Shown here: positions 59,401 to 64,000 of the stretch, piece by piece
Position numbering within the stretch: position 1 is the stretch's first letter
How the letters are laid out: every line of letters begins with the position of its first letter
From: Maribacter huludaoensis
GTDB lineage: Bacteria; Bacteroidota; Bacteroidia; Flavobacteriales; Flavobacteriaceae
NCBI RefSeq assembly: GCF_029350945.1
Contig: NZ_JARKMS010000002.1
Coordinates: 1,045,639-1,109,638, forward strand
Length of the DNA stretch: 64,000 bases
Direction of reading: 5' to 3'
Notes under the pieces: model-generated
What the model was told of the DNA's origin: nothing
The model's input: only the letters and a program-made list of their open reading frames with translations
Databases searched by the model: none
Program-made: the position numbers and the translations under genes

Positions 59401-59777
59401 CATTGAATCCTTGTGACTCATTGAACGGAGTGCCAACTCTTGAAGCTGGCTGTAATGCAGAGTTGGTAGATTCTGGTATTGCAGTGTCCAATGAGATTAT
59501 CACTCCTGATGGTGACGGAACCAACGATGAGTTCCTGATCGATAATATAGAGTCCTACCCGAACAATACGGTAGAAGTATACAATAGATGGGGTGTCAAG
59601 GTATACGAGATGAACGGTTATGACAACGTTTCCAATACATTTAAAGGATTGTCTGATGGTAGAGCTACCATTAGTAAAGATTCTGAACTACCGGTAGGTG
59701 TTTATTTCTATGTAATAAAATACATAAAGGATGGAAATAACCTTAACAAATCCGGTTACTTATATATCAATAGATAG
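47430..59777 (+). CDS. Giant T9SS type B-sorted adhesin with Ig-like and TSP3 repeats (4115 aa)
   Basis: An N-terminal hydrophobic signal (~12-32) precedes ~600 residues of VCBS/cadherin-like modules. Six ~101-residue Ig-like domains (~642-1247) follow; each reads like TIDITTPIEGD, EDNDVTISGTT, VTVTFSDGTNTVTTT, WTAADADISGL, TADVTDVAGNPATDNDP. Next come another Ig-like module, TSP3 Ca-binding repeats (~1350-1710), a distinct beta insert (~1710-1915), more TSP3, two further Ig/PKD-like modules, and a second run of twelve Ig-like domains (~2511-3722). A final Ig module and TSP3 segment lead to the type B T9SS sorting domain (~4017-4115). The protein should be a very long surface adhesin of SprB type. 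Its last ~100 residues closely resemble those of the first giant. It is followed by the second PorP/SprF and OmpA pair. Confidence 0.9.
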   Translation: MKKSILYLNFLERKFLLFFLFSLVTINGIIAKSNVEKEIIAKACVDEELFANPVLDLNSNTPGNNFQFNVDPTTSNVYPISIAPTLISDAGTILSATVSLTGVVDFPNEELLAFNDGSGFTLFYLNGTPPYPSNTYNFAGTSILVTQTSGTTFLITESSGNPIPNASFEAFIAGSYYGNLSGSQTDGLRTVDIQVTDTSSQSSTSQTLINVYTAPVAYDNINSISASSTGTITGNVLTDGTADTGNNIFVSEIDVYPTQVGTPYNTLYGSVTIQANGSYVYDVNEANSSVTGLKNGEILQDIVSYTITDQDGFIDYGILSITINGVDEAPIALDNTDEITVVVENDVSGNIITDIGVDGADYVDRGLSTLIWENQFANGETVNGKSKTIGGVQLGFTSTDPSSIGTVNNQIVLTTATNGGHTGYLLYQIDAATNPSGDTELIITFSEPVFNLGFLITDIDYSQSTTWQDQITIRGSLDGTASNYTYVTTGGVVNTSGNTFYGTGNAIESDATGNVNVFFNEPINQLRLGYNYGPDVTDANPTAQIAGVSDIYWQGDNPDIQITEIDGSGTNVNTVYTGTYGTITVNSDGSYTYTPDINNTAVSGLLIGQTLTETFQYRLSDGSNSDTANLIITLKGNKTPPTIDITTPIEGDDVVNASEDNDVTISGTTTGIEDNQIVTVTFSDGTNTVTTTATVTGNTWTAADADISGLTNGPITVTADVTDVAGNPATDNDPITLDNTLPTIDIAIPIEGDDIVNASEDNDVTISGTTTNVEDGQTVTVTFFDGTNTVTTTATVSGNAWTAADADISGLTNGPITVNADVTDVALNPATDNDPITLDNTLPTIDITTPIEGDNVVNAAEDGDVTISGTTTGVEDNQIVTVTFSDGTTTVTTTAIVTGNAWTAADADISGLTNGPITVTADVTDAASNPATDNDPVTLENSVPTINITTPIEGDNIVNALEDNDVTISGTTTDVEDGQTVTVTFSDGTNTVTTTATVTGNAWTAADADISGLTNGPITVTADVTDVALNPATDNESITLDSTLPTIDITTPIEGDNVVSGNEDNDVTISGTTTDVEDGQTVTVTFSDGSNTVTTTATVSGGNWTATDADISGLTNGPITVTANVTDVALNPATDNDPITLDNTLPTIDITTPIEGDNIVNAAEDNDVTITGTTTGVENNQTVTVTFSDGTNTVTTTATVNANSWIATDADISGLTNGPITVTADVTDVALNPATDNDPISLDNSIPVPTIVIDNVTANNLVTATEAANDIAITGTVSGDFNTGDTVTITVNGTDYTGTVDSGGVFSIDVPGSELQEDADLTIEGSVTTTDAAGNSNSAATTKTYNLDNDGDGITDNIDEDDDNDGITDVVEGTSDFDNDGVPNYLDLDSDNDGIPDIVETGNGNLDLDGNGSIDTGESNVGTNGIPDSAEDGGTDGNGVSNVPVDSDGSGSPNYLDIDSDNDGITDTVESQSDASLVQSTGNDSDNDGIDDAFDTDNGGSFTNTPENTDGDANPDYLDLDSDDDGIIDNIEWQSTSGYVLPSVDGDGNGLADNYETAAGSGVSINQPANSDGTDSPDFRDLDSDNDGLTDYVEAYDVDADNSADTVPTNTDIDNDGLDDGFDNSTTEPNGIADPNGPTNSNQQVSTFPNDQDPFTSEVDFRDPTTHVDPIDTDGDNVNNDIDIDDDNDGILDYVESLGFTPTDTKGDACGIPAGSFNGGTYIGGGSGAGTIGAEYRFSTVVSSSLGVLDAIVRITDIDNAILTSIDDSSTGSANAWQPSFTIGGGAGATGGISFNVRLVATGTNFQVNLIRFGGVIYDIDGANTRESVTLTRPGLYAIDSNSLLTVSENLATGTATFQGPAQTWDNIDFGPRLAAYFNFYETTNLDITFSGELQPSFSSNTYLGSVLFQTCDINGLYTPNNTTSSNNTDGSATTASGPGTTPVYTIYQGIDSDNDGIEDHLDIDSDNDGIPDNVEAQPTIGYVAPSNTFDANGLDTNYPNGLTPEKTGIDEIPDYLDLDTDDDGLSDTEEAGFNSPSNNLDSDGDGLLDEFDDVDTSGGLYDTNDDQNNGAQDLPNIAINETPEVDYREAGIADNDNDGIPDSVDLDDDNDGILDTAESPGGVDPSADDDNNNILNFRDTNATNDLNNDGIVDAFDTDGDGVPNHFDLDADNDGIYDTVESGSNQTHSNGIVNGAVGTDGVPNSVQDSGQENSGTVNYTLADSESTPDGIPDFLELDADGDLCNDVTEAGFTDPNGDGILGDTPTTVNANGIVIDIDVTDGYTVPNNLDSASNSQYDFQQPGVAPTIANAADQPQDIITNADTSESFSVTATGTNLLYQWQVDDQSGSGFVDIDDTNTADIYTGSTSPTLTLSGITVTEDGYQYRVIVTELSYVCSPVVSNPALLTVDVTNPVIAIDVVAVDDIINAVEDNSPVTISGTTDAEDGQTVTVNLNGSTYTATVSSGTWTLDITAADAQALDALETIVANVSDLAGNPATQATRDIIHDVDATIDITTPIEGDDIVNAAEDNDVTISGTTTGVEDGQTVTVTFSDGTNTVTTTATVTGNAWTAADADISGLTNGTITVTADVTDVAGNPATDNDPVTLENSVPTIDITTPIEGDNIVNASEDNDVTISGTTTDVEDNQTVTVTFSDGTNTVTTTATVTGNAWTAADADISGLTNGSITVTADVTDVAGNPATDNDPVTLDNTLPTIDITTPIEGDDVVNAAEDGDVTISGTTTDVEDGQTVNVTFSDGTNTVITTATVTGNTWTAADADISGLINGTITVTADVTDVAGNPATDNDPVTLENSVPTIDITTPIEGDNVVNASEDNDVTISGTTTGVEDNQIVTVTFSDGTNTVTTTATVSGNTWTATDADISGLTNGTITVTADVTDVALNPATDNDPITLDNTLPTIDITTPIEGDNIVNASEDKNVTISGTTTDVEDGQTVTVTFSDGTNTVTTTATVTGNAWTAADADLSGLNNGAITVTADVTDVALNPATDNDPVTLDNTLPTINITTPIEGDNIVNASEDKNVTISGTTTDVEDGQTVTVTFSDGTNTVTTTATVTGNAWTAADADLSGLNNGAITITADVTDVALNPATDNDPVTLDNTLPTINITTPIEGDNVVNASEDNDVTISGTTTDVEDGQTVTVTFSDGTNTVTTTAIVTGNAWTATDADISGLTNGPITVTADVTDVALNPATDNDPITLDNTLPTIDITTPIEGDDLVNAAEDGDVTISGTTTDVEDNQTVTVTFSDGTNTVTTTATVTGNTWTAADADISGLTNGPITVTADVTDVAGNPATDNDPVTLDNTLPTIDITTPIEGDDVVNAAEDGDVSISGTTTDVEDGQTVTVTFSDGTNTVTTTATVTGNAWTAADADIFGLTNGPITVTANVTDVALNPATDNDPITLDNTLPTIDITTPIEGDDVVNASEDNDVTISGTTTDVEDNQTVTVTFSDGTNTVTTTATVTGNTWTATDADISGLANGTITVTADVTDVAGNPATDNDPVTLDNTLPTIDITTPIEGDDVVNAAEDGDVTISGTTTDVEDNQTVTVIFSDGTNTVTTTATVSGNAWTAADADISGLTNGSITVTADVTDVAGNPATDNDPITLDNTLPTIDITTPIEGDDVVNAAEDNDVSISGTTTDVEDGQTVTVTFSDGTNTVTTTATVTGNTWTATDADISGLTNSSITVTADVTDVAGNPATDNDPITLDNSQPIVDSFSTSDINPVLTGQGDANEALIIELDTNGDNVIDVTYAVTTDSAGNWSLDTETQSPINGSFPVLTDEDVIDIIATDNAGNSGAGAVTISVDSDGDGLTNNEEATFGTDPNNPDTDGDGISDGQEVNVDNTDPLDDCSSVNGYPLADSDCDEDGLTTSEEVALGTEIDNPDSDNDGLLDGEEITLETNPNDPDSDDDGILDGQEVLDGTNPLDDCDHVGGTALPDSDCDGDGLTTAQEDAIGTDSDEADTDGDTIPDGQEIIDGTDPLNPCDSLNGVPTLEAGCNAELVDSGIAVSNEIITPDGDGTNDEFLIDNIESYPNNTVEVYNRWGVKVYEMNGYDNVSNTFKGLSDGRATISKDSELPVGVYFYVIKYIKDGNNLNKSGYLYINR
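49353..51170 (+). repeat. Ig-like repeat block 1: six units of 303 bp
   Basis: Units begin (at the Thr codon of P-T-I-D/N-I) at 49353, 49656, 49959, 50262, 50565 and 50868. Each is exactly 303 bp, with no indels across the block. Confidence 0.85.
54960..58595 (+). repeat. Ig-like repeat block 2: twelve units of 303 bp
   Basis: Units begin at 54960 and recur every 303 bp (55263, 55566, 55869 and so on to 58293), ending at 58595. Two neighbouring units (from 56172 and from 56475) are almost identical over their central ~210 bp, a sign of recent duplication or conversion. Confidence 0.85.
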
Positions 59778-59798
59778 TTTAGTATTAAATAGTCTACC

Positions 59799-60731
59799 AT
59801 GAAAAAGTTTTATATATCCGTTTTATTTCTAATGTCAATATGTGCCGTATCGTACTCTCAACAAGACGCGCAGTACACGCAGTACATGTACAATACGATA
59901 TCGGTGAACCCCGCATACGCAGGATCTAGAGGCGTGTTCAGTATAGCGGCGCTGCACCGTTCGCAGTGGGTGGGCCTTGACGGTGCACCTACCACGCAGA
60001 CGCTCAATTTCCATACCCCGGTATCGGACCATGTAGGATTGGGGCTATCCGTGGTGAACGACGAGATCGGTAACGGCACCAACCAGGATACGTACATCGA
60101 TGCCGCGTTCAGCTATACGGTGAACACCTCGGAGACGGGCAAGCTTTCGTTCGGGCTCAAGGCCGGGGGTCACCTTTTCAACGTGGACTTCACGAAACTG
60201 AGGAACTACGGTGCGGAGAGCAACCTTCCGAACATCGACAACAAGTTCTCGCCGAACTTCGGTGCGGGCATCTATTACCATACGGACCGTTTCTATACGG
60301 GGCTATCGGTACCGAACTTCTTGCAGACCGAGCATTTCGACAGTTCGGATTCGAACAGTTCGAGTTTGATCGCGCAGGAGCGCATGAACCTTTATTTGAT
60401 CACGGGCTACGTGTTCGAACTTAAGAACGACGTAAAGTTCAAGCCTGCGGCACTTATCAAGGCGGTAAAGGGGGCACCGTTACAGGTGGACCTGAGCGCG
60501 AACTTTCTGTTCAACGACAAGTTCTCGTTGGGTGCGGCCTACAGGTGGGACGCCGCGGTGAGCGCGCTGTTCGGCTTTCAGCTGAACGACCAGTTGATGC
60601 TGGGGCTTGCCTATGACAAGGAGACGACCGATCTGGGGGCGACACGGTTCAACGACGGATCCTTCGAGATCATGCTGAGGTACGAGTTCCTGAACAAGTA
60701 CAAACGGGTGATCACCCCAAGATTCTTTTAA
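59799..60731 (+). CDS. PorP/SprF-family T9SS outer-membrane protein, copy 2
   Basis: This 310-residue protein has a signal peptide (MKKFYISVLF...VSYS, 1-20) unrelated to that of copy 1, while everything from Q21 on is the same PorP/SprF barrel with a single substitution (LKND). It begins 21 bp after the second giant gene and is expected to serve secretion or surface retention of that adhesin. The codon style switches at the boundary: the signal-peptide codons are AT-rich like the flanking DNA, and the mature part is C/G-rich, so the mature segment looks pasted in by conversion from, or with, copy 1. Confidence 0.9.
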   Translation: MKKFYISVLFLMSICAVSYSQQDAQYTQYMYNTISVNPAYAGSRGVFSIAALHRSQWVGLDGAPTTQTLNFHTPVSDHVGLGLSVVNDEIGNGTNQDTYIDAAFSYTVNTSETGKLSFGLKAGGHLFNVDFTKLRNYGAESNLPNIDNKFSPNFGAGIYYHTDRFYTGLSVPNFLQTEHFDSSDSNSSSLIAQERMNLYLITGYVFELKNDVKFKPAALIKAVKGAPLQVDLSANFLFNDKFSLGAAYRWDAAVSALFGFQLNDQLMLGLAYDKETTDLGATRFNDGSFEIMLRYEFLNKYKRVITPRFF

Positions 60732-60740
60732 AAAAACGAC

Positions 60741-62678
60741 ATGAAAAAAACAGGATATATTTTTTGTGGCTTGGCGGTGATGGCCATGATGGCAAGCGCG
60801 CAGGACAAGAAAGTAAAGAAAGCGGACACGAAGTTCACCAACTACGCCTATGCCTCGGCGATACAGTCTTACGAGCAATTGGTAAAGGACGGATATACGG
60901 AAGAAGAGGTGTACAAGAATTTGGGCAACGCGAACTATCTGAACGCGAACTACGAAGAGGCATCGAGCTGGTACGGCAAGCTGTTCGCACTTGAAGGGGC
61001 GGACATCGATCCGGAGTATATGTACCGTTACGCACAGACACTAAAGTCTTTGGAAAACTATACGGAATCCGACACTTGGATGCAGAAGTTCAAGAACGCA
61101 AAGGCGAACGATCAACGTGCATTGGTCTTCAATGAAAACCAGGACTACCTGGAACAGATCGAGGAACGCTCGGGCAGGTACGAACTGAGGAACATAGGGC
61201 TGAACTCGAAGGTATCGGACTTTGCGCCATCCTTCTATGAAGAAGGACTGGTCTTCTCCACGGCACGTGACAGTGGACTTTTAACGAAGAACATCCATAA
61301 ATGGAACGACGGTTCGTTCCTGAACCTTTACAAGGCATCACAGGACGGCCAAGGGAATTTCACCGATGTGGACAAGCTGAGCAAGAAACTGAACAAGAAG
61401 ACCCATGAATCGTCAACGGCATTCACCAAGGACGGAAGTACGATGTACTTTACCCGTAACAACTCGGACGACGGCAAGTTCGAAAGGGACGAAGAAGGAG
61501 TGAGCAGGTTAAAGATATATAGGGCGACCAAGGAAAACGGTGAATGGAAGAATATCGAGGAACTTCCTTTCAACGGGGACAGCTACTCGGTGGCACATCC
61601 TACATTAAATAAAGAGGAAACAAAACTATACTTCGCCTCGGACATGCCCGGCACGAAAGGGGAGTCGGATATCTATGTGGTGGACATCAACAAGGACGGT
61701 ACCTTCGGTACGCCGAAGAACCTTGGGGAGCGCATCAATACGGAGGCAAGGGAGACCTTTCCGTTCGTAACGGAATCCGATAAACTATATTTCTCCTCGG
61801 ACGGCCACCCTGGACTTGGAGGGCTTGACGTCTTTGCCACGGACCTGAAGAACGAAAGGGGAGAGATCTACAACGTAGGACGTCCCTTGAACGGGGAGGA
61901 GGACGACTTCTCGTACATTATAGACGAAGAGACCAAGAAAGGCTTTTTCGCATCGAACAGAAAAGGAGGACAGGGCAACGACGATATCTACAGCTTTGTG
62001 GAAATGAAGCCGTTGGACTTCACCTGCCATACGAATATAGCGGGAACAGTAAGGGACCAAAAGACCAATGCACTGTTAACGGATGCATCGGTAACGGTAT
62101 ACGACAAGGACAACAAAGTGGTATCTAGCTCGAGCACGGACGAGAACGGGGCTTTCGAGATGGAAGGCAACTGCGCAGAAGGAAGTTACAAAGTAGTGGC
62201 CACCAAAGCGGACTACGAGGAAGGGAACAGGACCTTCATGACCGTAAAAGCGGAGGACGCCATGGGCATAGAGATCGTACTGGCACAGGTAGACCCATCG
62301 GCACCGGTAGGCACGGACCTTGCGAAATACCTGAACATAGAACCGATCTACTTCGATTTCGACAAGTATTTCATCCGTGAAGATGCAAGGATTAGCATAG
62401 AAAAGGTACTGGCATACTTGAACGAATACCCAAGTGTGAACGTACAGGTACGCTCGCATACGGATTCACGTGCTAACGATGCGTACAACATGAAATTATC
62501 CGCCAACAGGGCAAAGGCGACTGCCGATTACCTGATCGCTGCGGGCATCCCTAGCAACAGAATTACGTACGAAGGTTATGGAGAAACGGAGCTTACGAAC
62601 AACTGTAGCAACAACGTTCCCTGTAGCAAGGAGAAACATCAGCTCAACAGACGATCGGAGTTTATCGTGGTGGAATAA
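60741..62678 (+). CDS. PorE-like OmpA-family protein, copy 2
   Basis: This 645-residue protein has the same architecture as copy 1: signal peptide, TPR helices, PD40-type propeller, carboxypeptidase-regulatory-like sandwich and C-terminal OmpA domain with IYFDFDKYFIR and HTDSRANDAYNMKLS. It lies 9 bp after the second PorP/SprF gene. Differences from copy 1 cluster between residues ~105 and ~475 (for example WMQKF for WMNNF, FVEMKPLDF for FVETTPLDF) and near the C-terminus (RITYEG, LTNNCS). The first ~100 residues and the ~490-600 segment are identical. It is presumed to anchor the second cassette's barrel to peptidoglycan. Confidence 0.9.
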   Translation: MKKTGYIFCGLAVMAMMASAQDKKVKKADTKFTNYAYASAIQSYEQLVKDGYTEEEVYKNLGNANYLNANYEEASSWYGKLFALEGADIDPEYMYRYAQTLKSLENYTESDTWMQKFKNAKANDQRALVFNENQDYLEQIEERSGRYELRNIGLNSKVSDFAPSFYEEGLVFSTARDSGLLTKNIHKWNDGSFLNLYKASQDGQGNFTDVDKLSKKLNKKTHESSTAFTKDGSTMYFTRNNSDDGKFERDEEGVSRLKIYRATKENGEWKNIEELPFNGDSYSVAHPTLNKEETKLYFASDMPGTKGESDIYVVDINKDGTFGTPKNLGERINTEARETFPFVTESDKLYFSSDGHPGLGGLDVFATDLKNERGEIYNVGRPLNGEEDDFSYIIDEETKKGFFASNRKGGQGNDDIYSFVEMKPLDFTCHTNIAGTVRDQKTNALLTDASVTVYDKDNKVVSSSSTDENGAFEMEGNCAEGSYKVVATKADYEEGNRTFMTVKAEDAMGIEIVLAQVDPSAPVGTDLAKYLNIEPIYFDFDKYFIREDARISIEKVLAYLNEYPSVNVQVRSHTDSRANDAYNMKLSANRAKATADYLIAAGIPSNRITYEGYGETELTNNCSNNVPCSKEKHQLNRRSEFIVVE

Positions 62679-62709
62679 CAACTTAAATAACACATACCAA
62701 CACATGTTG

Positions 62710-62741
62710 AAAAGGGAAGGAGCAAGGCTCCTTCCCTTTTT
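62710..62741 (+). terminator. Strong terminator closing cassette 2
   Basis: The same stem-loop as at 46891 (AAAAGGGAAGGAGC, 3-nt loop, complementary arm), followed by a shorter T-run. It ends the second giant-PorP-OmpA operon. Confidence 0.85.
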
Positions 62742-62846
62742 GTTGATGTCAAATAAAATCATCGTAACATAAAATACTGCATTATTCCTGAATTTTTATG
62801 ATTGAGAAATCAAGTTTTTGTTTCTTTAAACTTTTTAAATTTTAAT

Positions 62847-62981
62847 ATGTTGGCAACGTTAGTTTACTTCCTCCCTTTGTTATTTTTTATAGTCTTCTTT
62901 GTATGGAGGCTTTGGTTTTATAAAAAAACCATCGATTTAAATGACTTTAACGATACTTGGAGAAATATTCTTAATAAATAG
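62847..62981 (+). pseudogene. 5' fragment of the M90 peptidase gene, cut off by an in-frame TAG
   Basis: ATG at 62847 opens a 44-codon frame encoding a membrane anchor (MLATLVYFLPLLFFIVFF, then basic residues) and DFNDTWRNILNK, which is the normal N-terminus of Bacteroidota MtfA-like peptidases. It stops at TAG (62979-62981). The same frame then continues without a shift through VSFYAELS into the peptidase body. A single base change (CAG or a similar codon to TAG) explains the break. Confidence 0.75.
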
Positions 62982-63005
62982 GTCTCTTTTTATGCTGAAT
63001 TATCT

Positions 63006-63623
63006 ATGACTGAAAAACAGCGTTTTGAAGAAGAACTATTATATTTTTTTGAAGAAGTAACTATAACAGGTGTAAAAATTGAAATTGACGATACTGATTG
63101 TTTATTAGTTGGTGCAAGTGCGGTAATACCTTTATTTGGATTTCATGAACTGCGCTACCGTAACATCAATGAAGTTTTACTGTATCAAGGTAGTTTCAAT
63201 GATGATCACCAGACAGAAGGTAAGGGACGTAATATTTTAGGAAAGGTAGGTAAAGGCAATATGAATCGTTTAATGATTTTATCATTACCAGCATTACGTG
63301 CTGGGTTTAAAAATGAGAATTCAGCTACTAATGTCGGTATACATGAATTTGTACATTTAATAGATATGGCAGATGGTGTGGTTGATGGTATTCCTGAAAG
63401 TCTTATGCAAAAACAATATGTAGCTCCTTGGTTAAAATTGATGCACAGAGAAATTGAAAGTATCAAAAAGAATAAATCTGATATAAATCCTTATGGTGCA
63501 ACAAGCGAAATTGAATTTTTGAGTGTTGCGAGTGAATATTTCTTCAATAATCCTGATAAATTTCAGGATAAGCACCCTGAGCTTTATAGTTTAATGAAGA
63601 AAATGTATCGTTATTCTCCATAA
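63006..63623 (+). CDS. M90 zinc peptidase (MtfA-like), N-terminally shortened
   Basis: This 205-residue frame from the ATG at 63006 encodes the body of a peptidase M90/MtfA-like protein: EVTITGVKIEIDDTDCLLVGASAV, the VLLYQGSFN strand and the zinc-binding HEFVH (113-117), with downstream glutamates in ATSEIEFLSVASEYFF. MtfA in E. coli is an aminopeptidase that binds the Mlc repressor; the role in Bacteroidota is unsettled. The membrane-anchor segment and about 9 linker residues lie upstream in the same frame but beyond a TAG codon. This product would therefore be soluble and made only if translation restarts here. It is either a genuine nonsense mutation or a base-call error. Confidence 0.75.
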   Translation: MTEKQRFEEELLYFFEEVTITGVKIEIDDTDCLLVGASAVIPLFGFHELRYRNINEVLLYQGSFNDDHQTEGKGRNILGKVGKGNMNRLMILSLPALRAGFKNENSATNVGIHEFVHLIDMADGVVDGIPESLMQKQYVAPWLKLMHREIESIKKNKSDINPYGATSEIEFLSVASEYFFNNPDKFQDKHPELYSLMKKMYRYSP

Positions 63624-63711
63624 ATTTAAATTCTGCCCGGTAACCATAAATTAACCCGTAGTGGTATAAGAAATTGGTTAAAATATATTTTCGATGTATT
63701 GGATATAAAAC

Positions 63712-63745
63712 AAAAAACCTCCGAATATAATAGTATTCGAAGGTT
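63712..63745 (-). terminator. Terminator after the promoter-distal tRNA-Lys
   Basis: On the minus strand a 12-bp stem (63734-63745 with 63716-63727, one wobble, 6-nt loop) is followed by TTTTTT. It begins 6 bp past the 3' end of the tRNA. Confidence 0.8.
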
Positions 63746-63751
63746 TAAATG

Positions 63752-63824
63752 TGACCTGGCTGGGGCTCGAACCCAGGACCCTCTCCTTAAAAGGGAGATG
63801 CTCTACCAACTGAGCTACCAGGTC
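63752..63824 (-). tRNA. tRNA-Lys (anticodon TTT)
   Basis: The 73-nt sequence folds into a full cloverleaf on the minus strand: 7-bp acceptor GACCTGG/CCAGGTC, D stem GCTC/GAGC, anticodon stem TCTCC/GGAGA with loop CTTTTAA (anticodon TTT), 5-nt variable region, T stem CTGGG/CCCAG with loop TTCGAGC, and discriminator A. The 3' CCA is not encoded. It is identical to the second copy at 63925-63997. Confidence 0.95.
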
Positions 63825-63884
63825 AAAATATATCAAGAACTTACTAGGTCTTTAAGTGAAATTAATCAACTTAAAATGTTAAAT

Positions 63885-63912
63885 AAAAAAGCCTCTTTTT
63901 TTTCAAGAGGCT
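63885..63912 (-). terminator. Terminator between the two tRNA-Lys genes
   Basis: On the minus strand AGCCTCTT and AAGAGGCT pair perfectly across a 7-nt loop and run into TTTTTT. It follows the first-transcribed tRNA, so each tRNA appears to have its own terminator or processing hairpin. Confidence 0.8.
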
Positions 63913-63924
63913 AATATTTAGTGG

Positions 63925-63997
63925 TGACCTGGCTGGGGCTCGAACCCAGGACCCTCTCCTTAAAAGGGAGATGCTCTACCAACTGAGCTACCAGGTC
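63925..63997 (-). tRNA. tRNA-Lys (anticodon TTT), second copy
   Basis: Same 73-nt sequence and cloverleaf as the copy at 63752-63824. It is the first of the pair in the direction of transcription, and its promoter must lie beyond the right edge of the window. Confidence 0.95.
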
Positions 63998-64000
63998 AAA

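Larger units (their letters stand above)
59859..62741 (+). repeat. 2883-bp direct repeat, copy 2 (mature PorP + OmpA + terminator)
   Basis: Partner of 44040-46922 at a constant offset of 15819 bp. Homology begins abruptly at the CAA codon for Q21 of PorP and ends inside the terminator T-run; sequences on either side are unrelated. Confidence 0.9.

Noticed and set aside
44040..62741. Large direct repeat considered as the edge of a transposon or integrated element
   Set aside because: There is no transposase, integrase or terminal inverted repeat; the repeat edges coincide with a signal-peptide boundary and a terminator, fitting gene duplication and conversion.
63699..63914. 71-codon plus-strand frame
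   Set aside because: It runs through the antisense of a tRNA-Lys gene and its terminators (reads ...AGARTQDPLLKRE, a classic tRNA artefact).

Overview
The window reads as a chromosomal segment of a marine-type Flavobacteriaceae bacterium (Bacteroidota; a Maribacter/Zobellia-like genus would fit, but I cannot fix the genus). The reasons are the AT-rich sequence, A-rich leaders in place of Shine-Dalgarno sites, flavobacterial TAnnTTTG -7 boxes, and two giant surface proteins ending in the type B C-terminal sorting domain of the type IX secretion system (T9SS), each followed by a PorP/SprF-family gene and a PorE-like OmpA gene.

Layout. 1-4600 (minus): a three-gene envelope operon with a very large multi-spanning PTPS-related (GT-C-like) membrane protein, an Ig-like lipoprotein and a membrane protein cut by the window edge. 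4888-8414 (plus): a response-regulator/GT2 glycosyltransferase fusion, then a FUSC-family membrane protein whose true start lies behind a terminator. 8487-22839 (minus): ordinary accessory and housekeeping genes: a lipoprotein alpha/beta hydrolase, two Crp/Fnr regulators, a carboxypeptidase-regulatory-like protein, DUF1569, an exported FAD oxidoreductase with an unknown partner, an NAD(P)-binding epimerase-like protein, DUF2147, GNAT, DUF4442, a CrtA-like monooxygenase, DUF4272 and an HD-like protein. 22963-23275 is the decayed C-terminus of an MscS/YbdG-type mechanosensitive channel gene.

23360-30051 (minus) looks like one functional neighbourhood. A soluble histidine kinase and an NtrC-type sigma-54 activator are followed by a good sigma-54 promoter, then a GreA/Rnk-like protein, a small exported protein, a four-helix-bundle membrane protein, a small Cys-rich protein, glutamate dehydrogenase, and a second GreA/Rnk-like protein with a coupled partner. 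I infer a stress or nitrogen-linked regulon.

30648-62741 (plus) is the centrepiece: two tandem cassettes of giant secreted protein, PorP/SprF and OmpA (PorE-like). The first giant (4434 aa) is mostly thrombospondin type 3 Ca-binding repeats with a ~266-residue super-period. The second (4115 aa) carries 18 Ig-like modules of exactly 303 bp plus TSP3 segments. The PorP and OmpA genes and their shared terminator form a 2883-bp near-identical direct repeat without indels. It begins exactly at the predicted signal-peptide cleavage site of PorP, so the two PorP proteins keep unrelated signal peptides on an almost identical mature protein. The pattern points to gene conversion and suggests interchangeable secretion/attachment partners for two different adhesins.

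The window closes with an M90 (MtfA-like) peptidase gene split by one in-frame amber codon and two identical tandem tRNA-Lys(TTT) genes, each with its own terminator.
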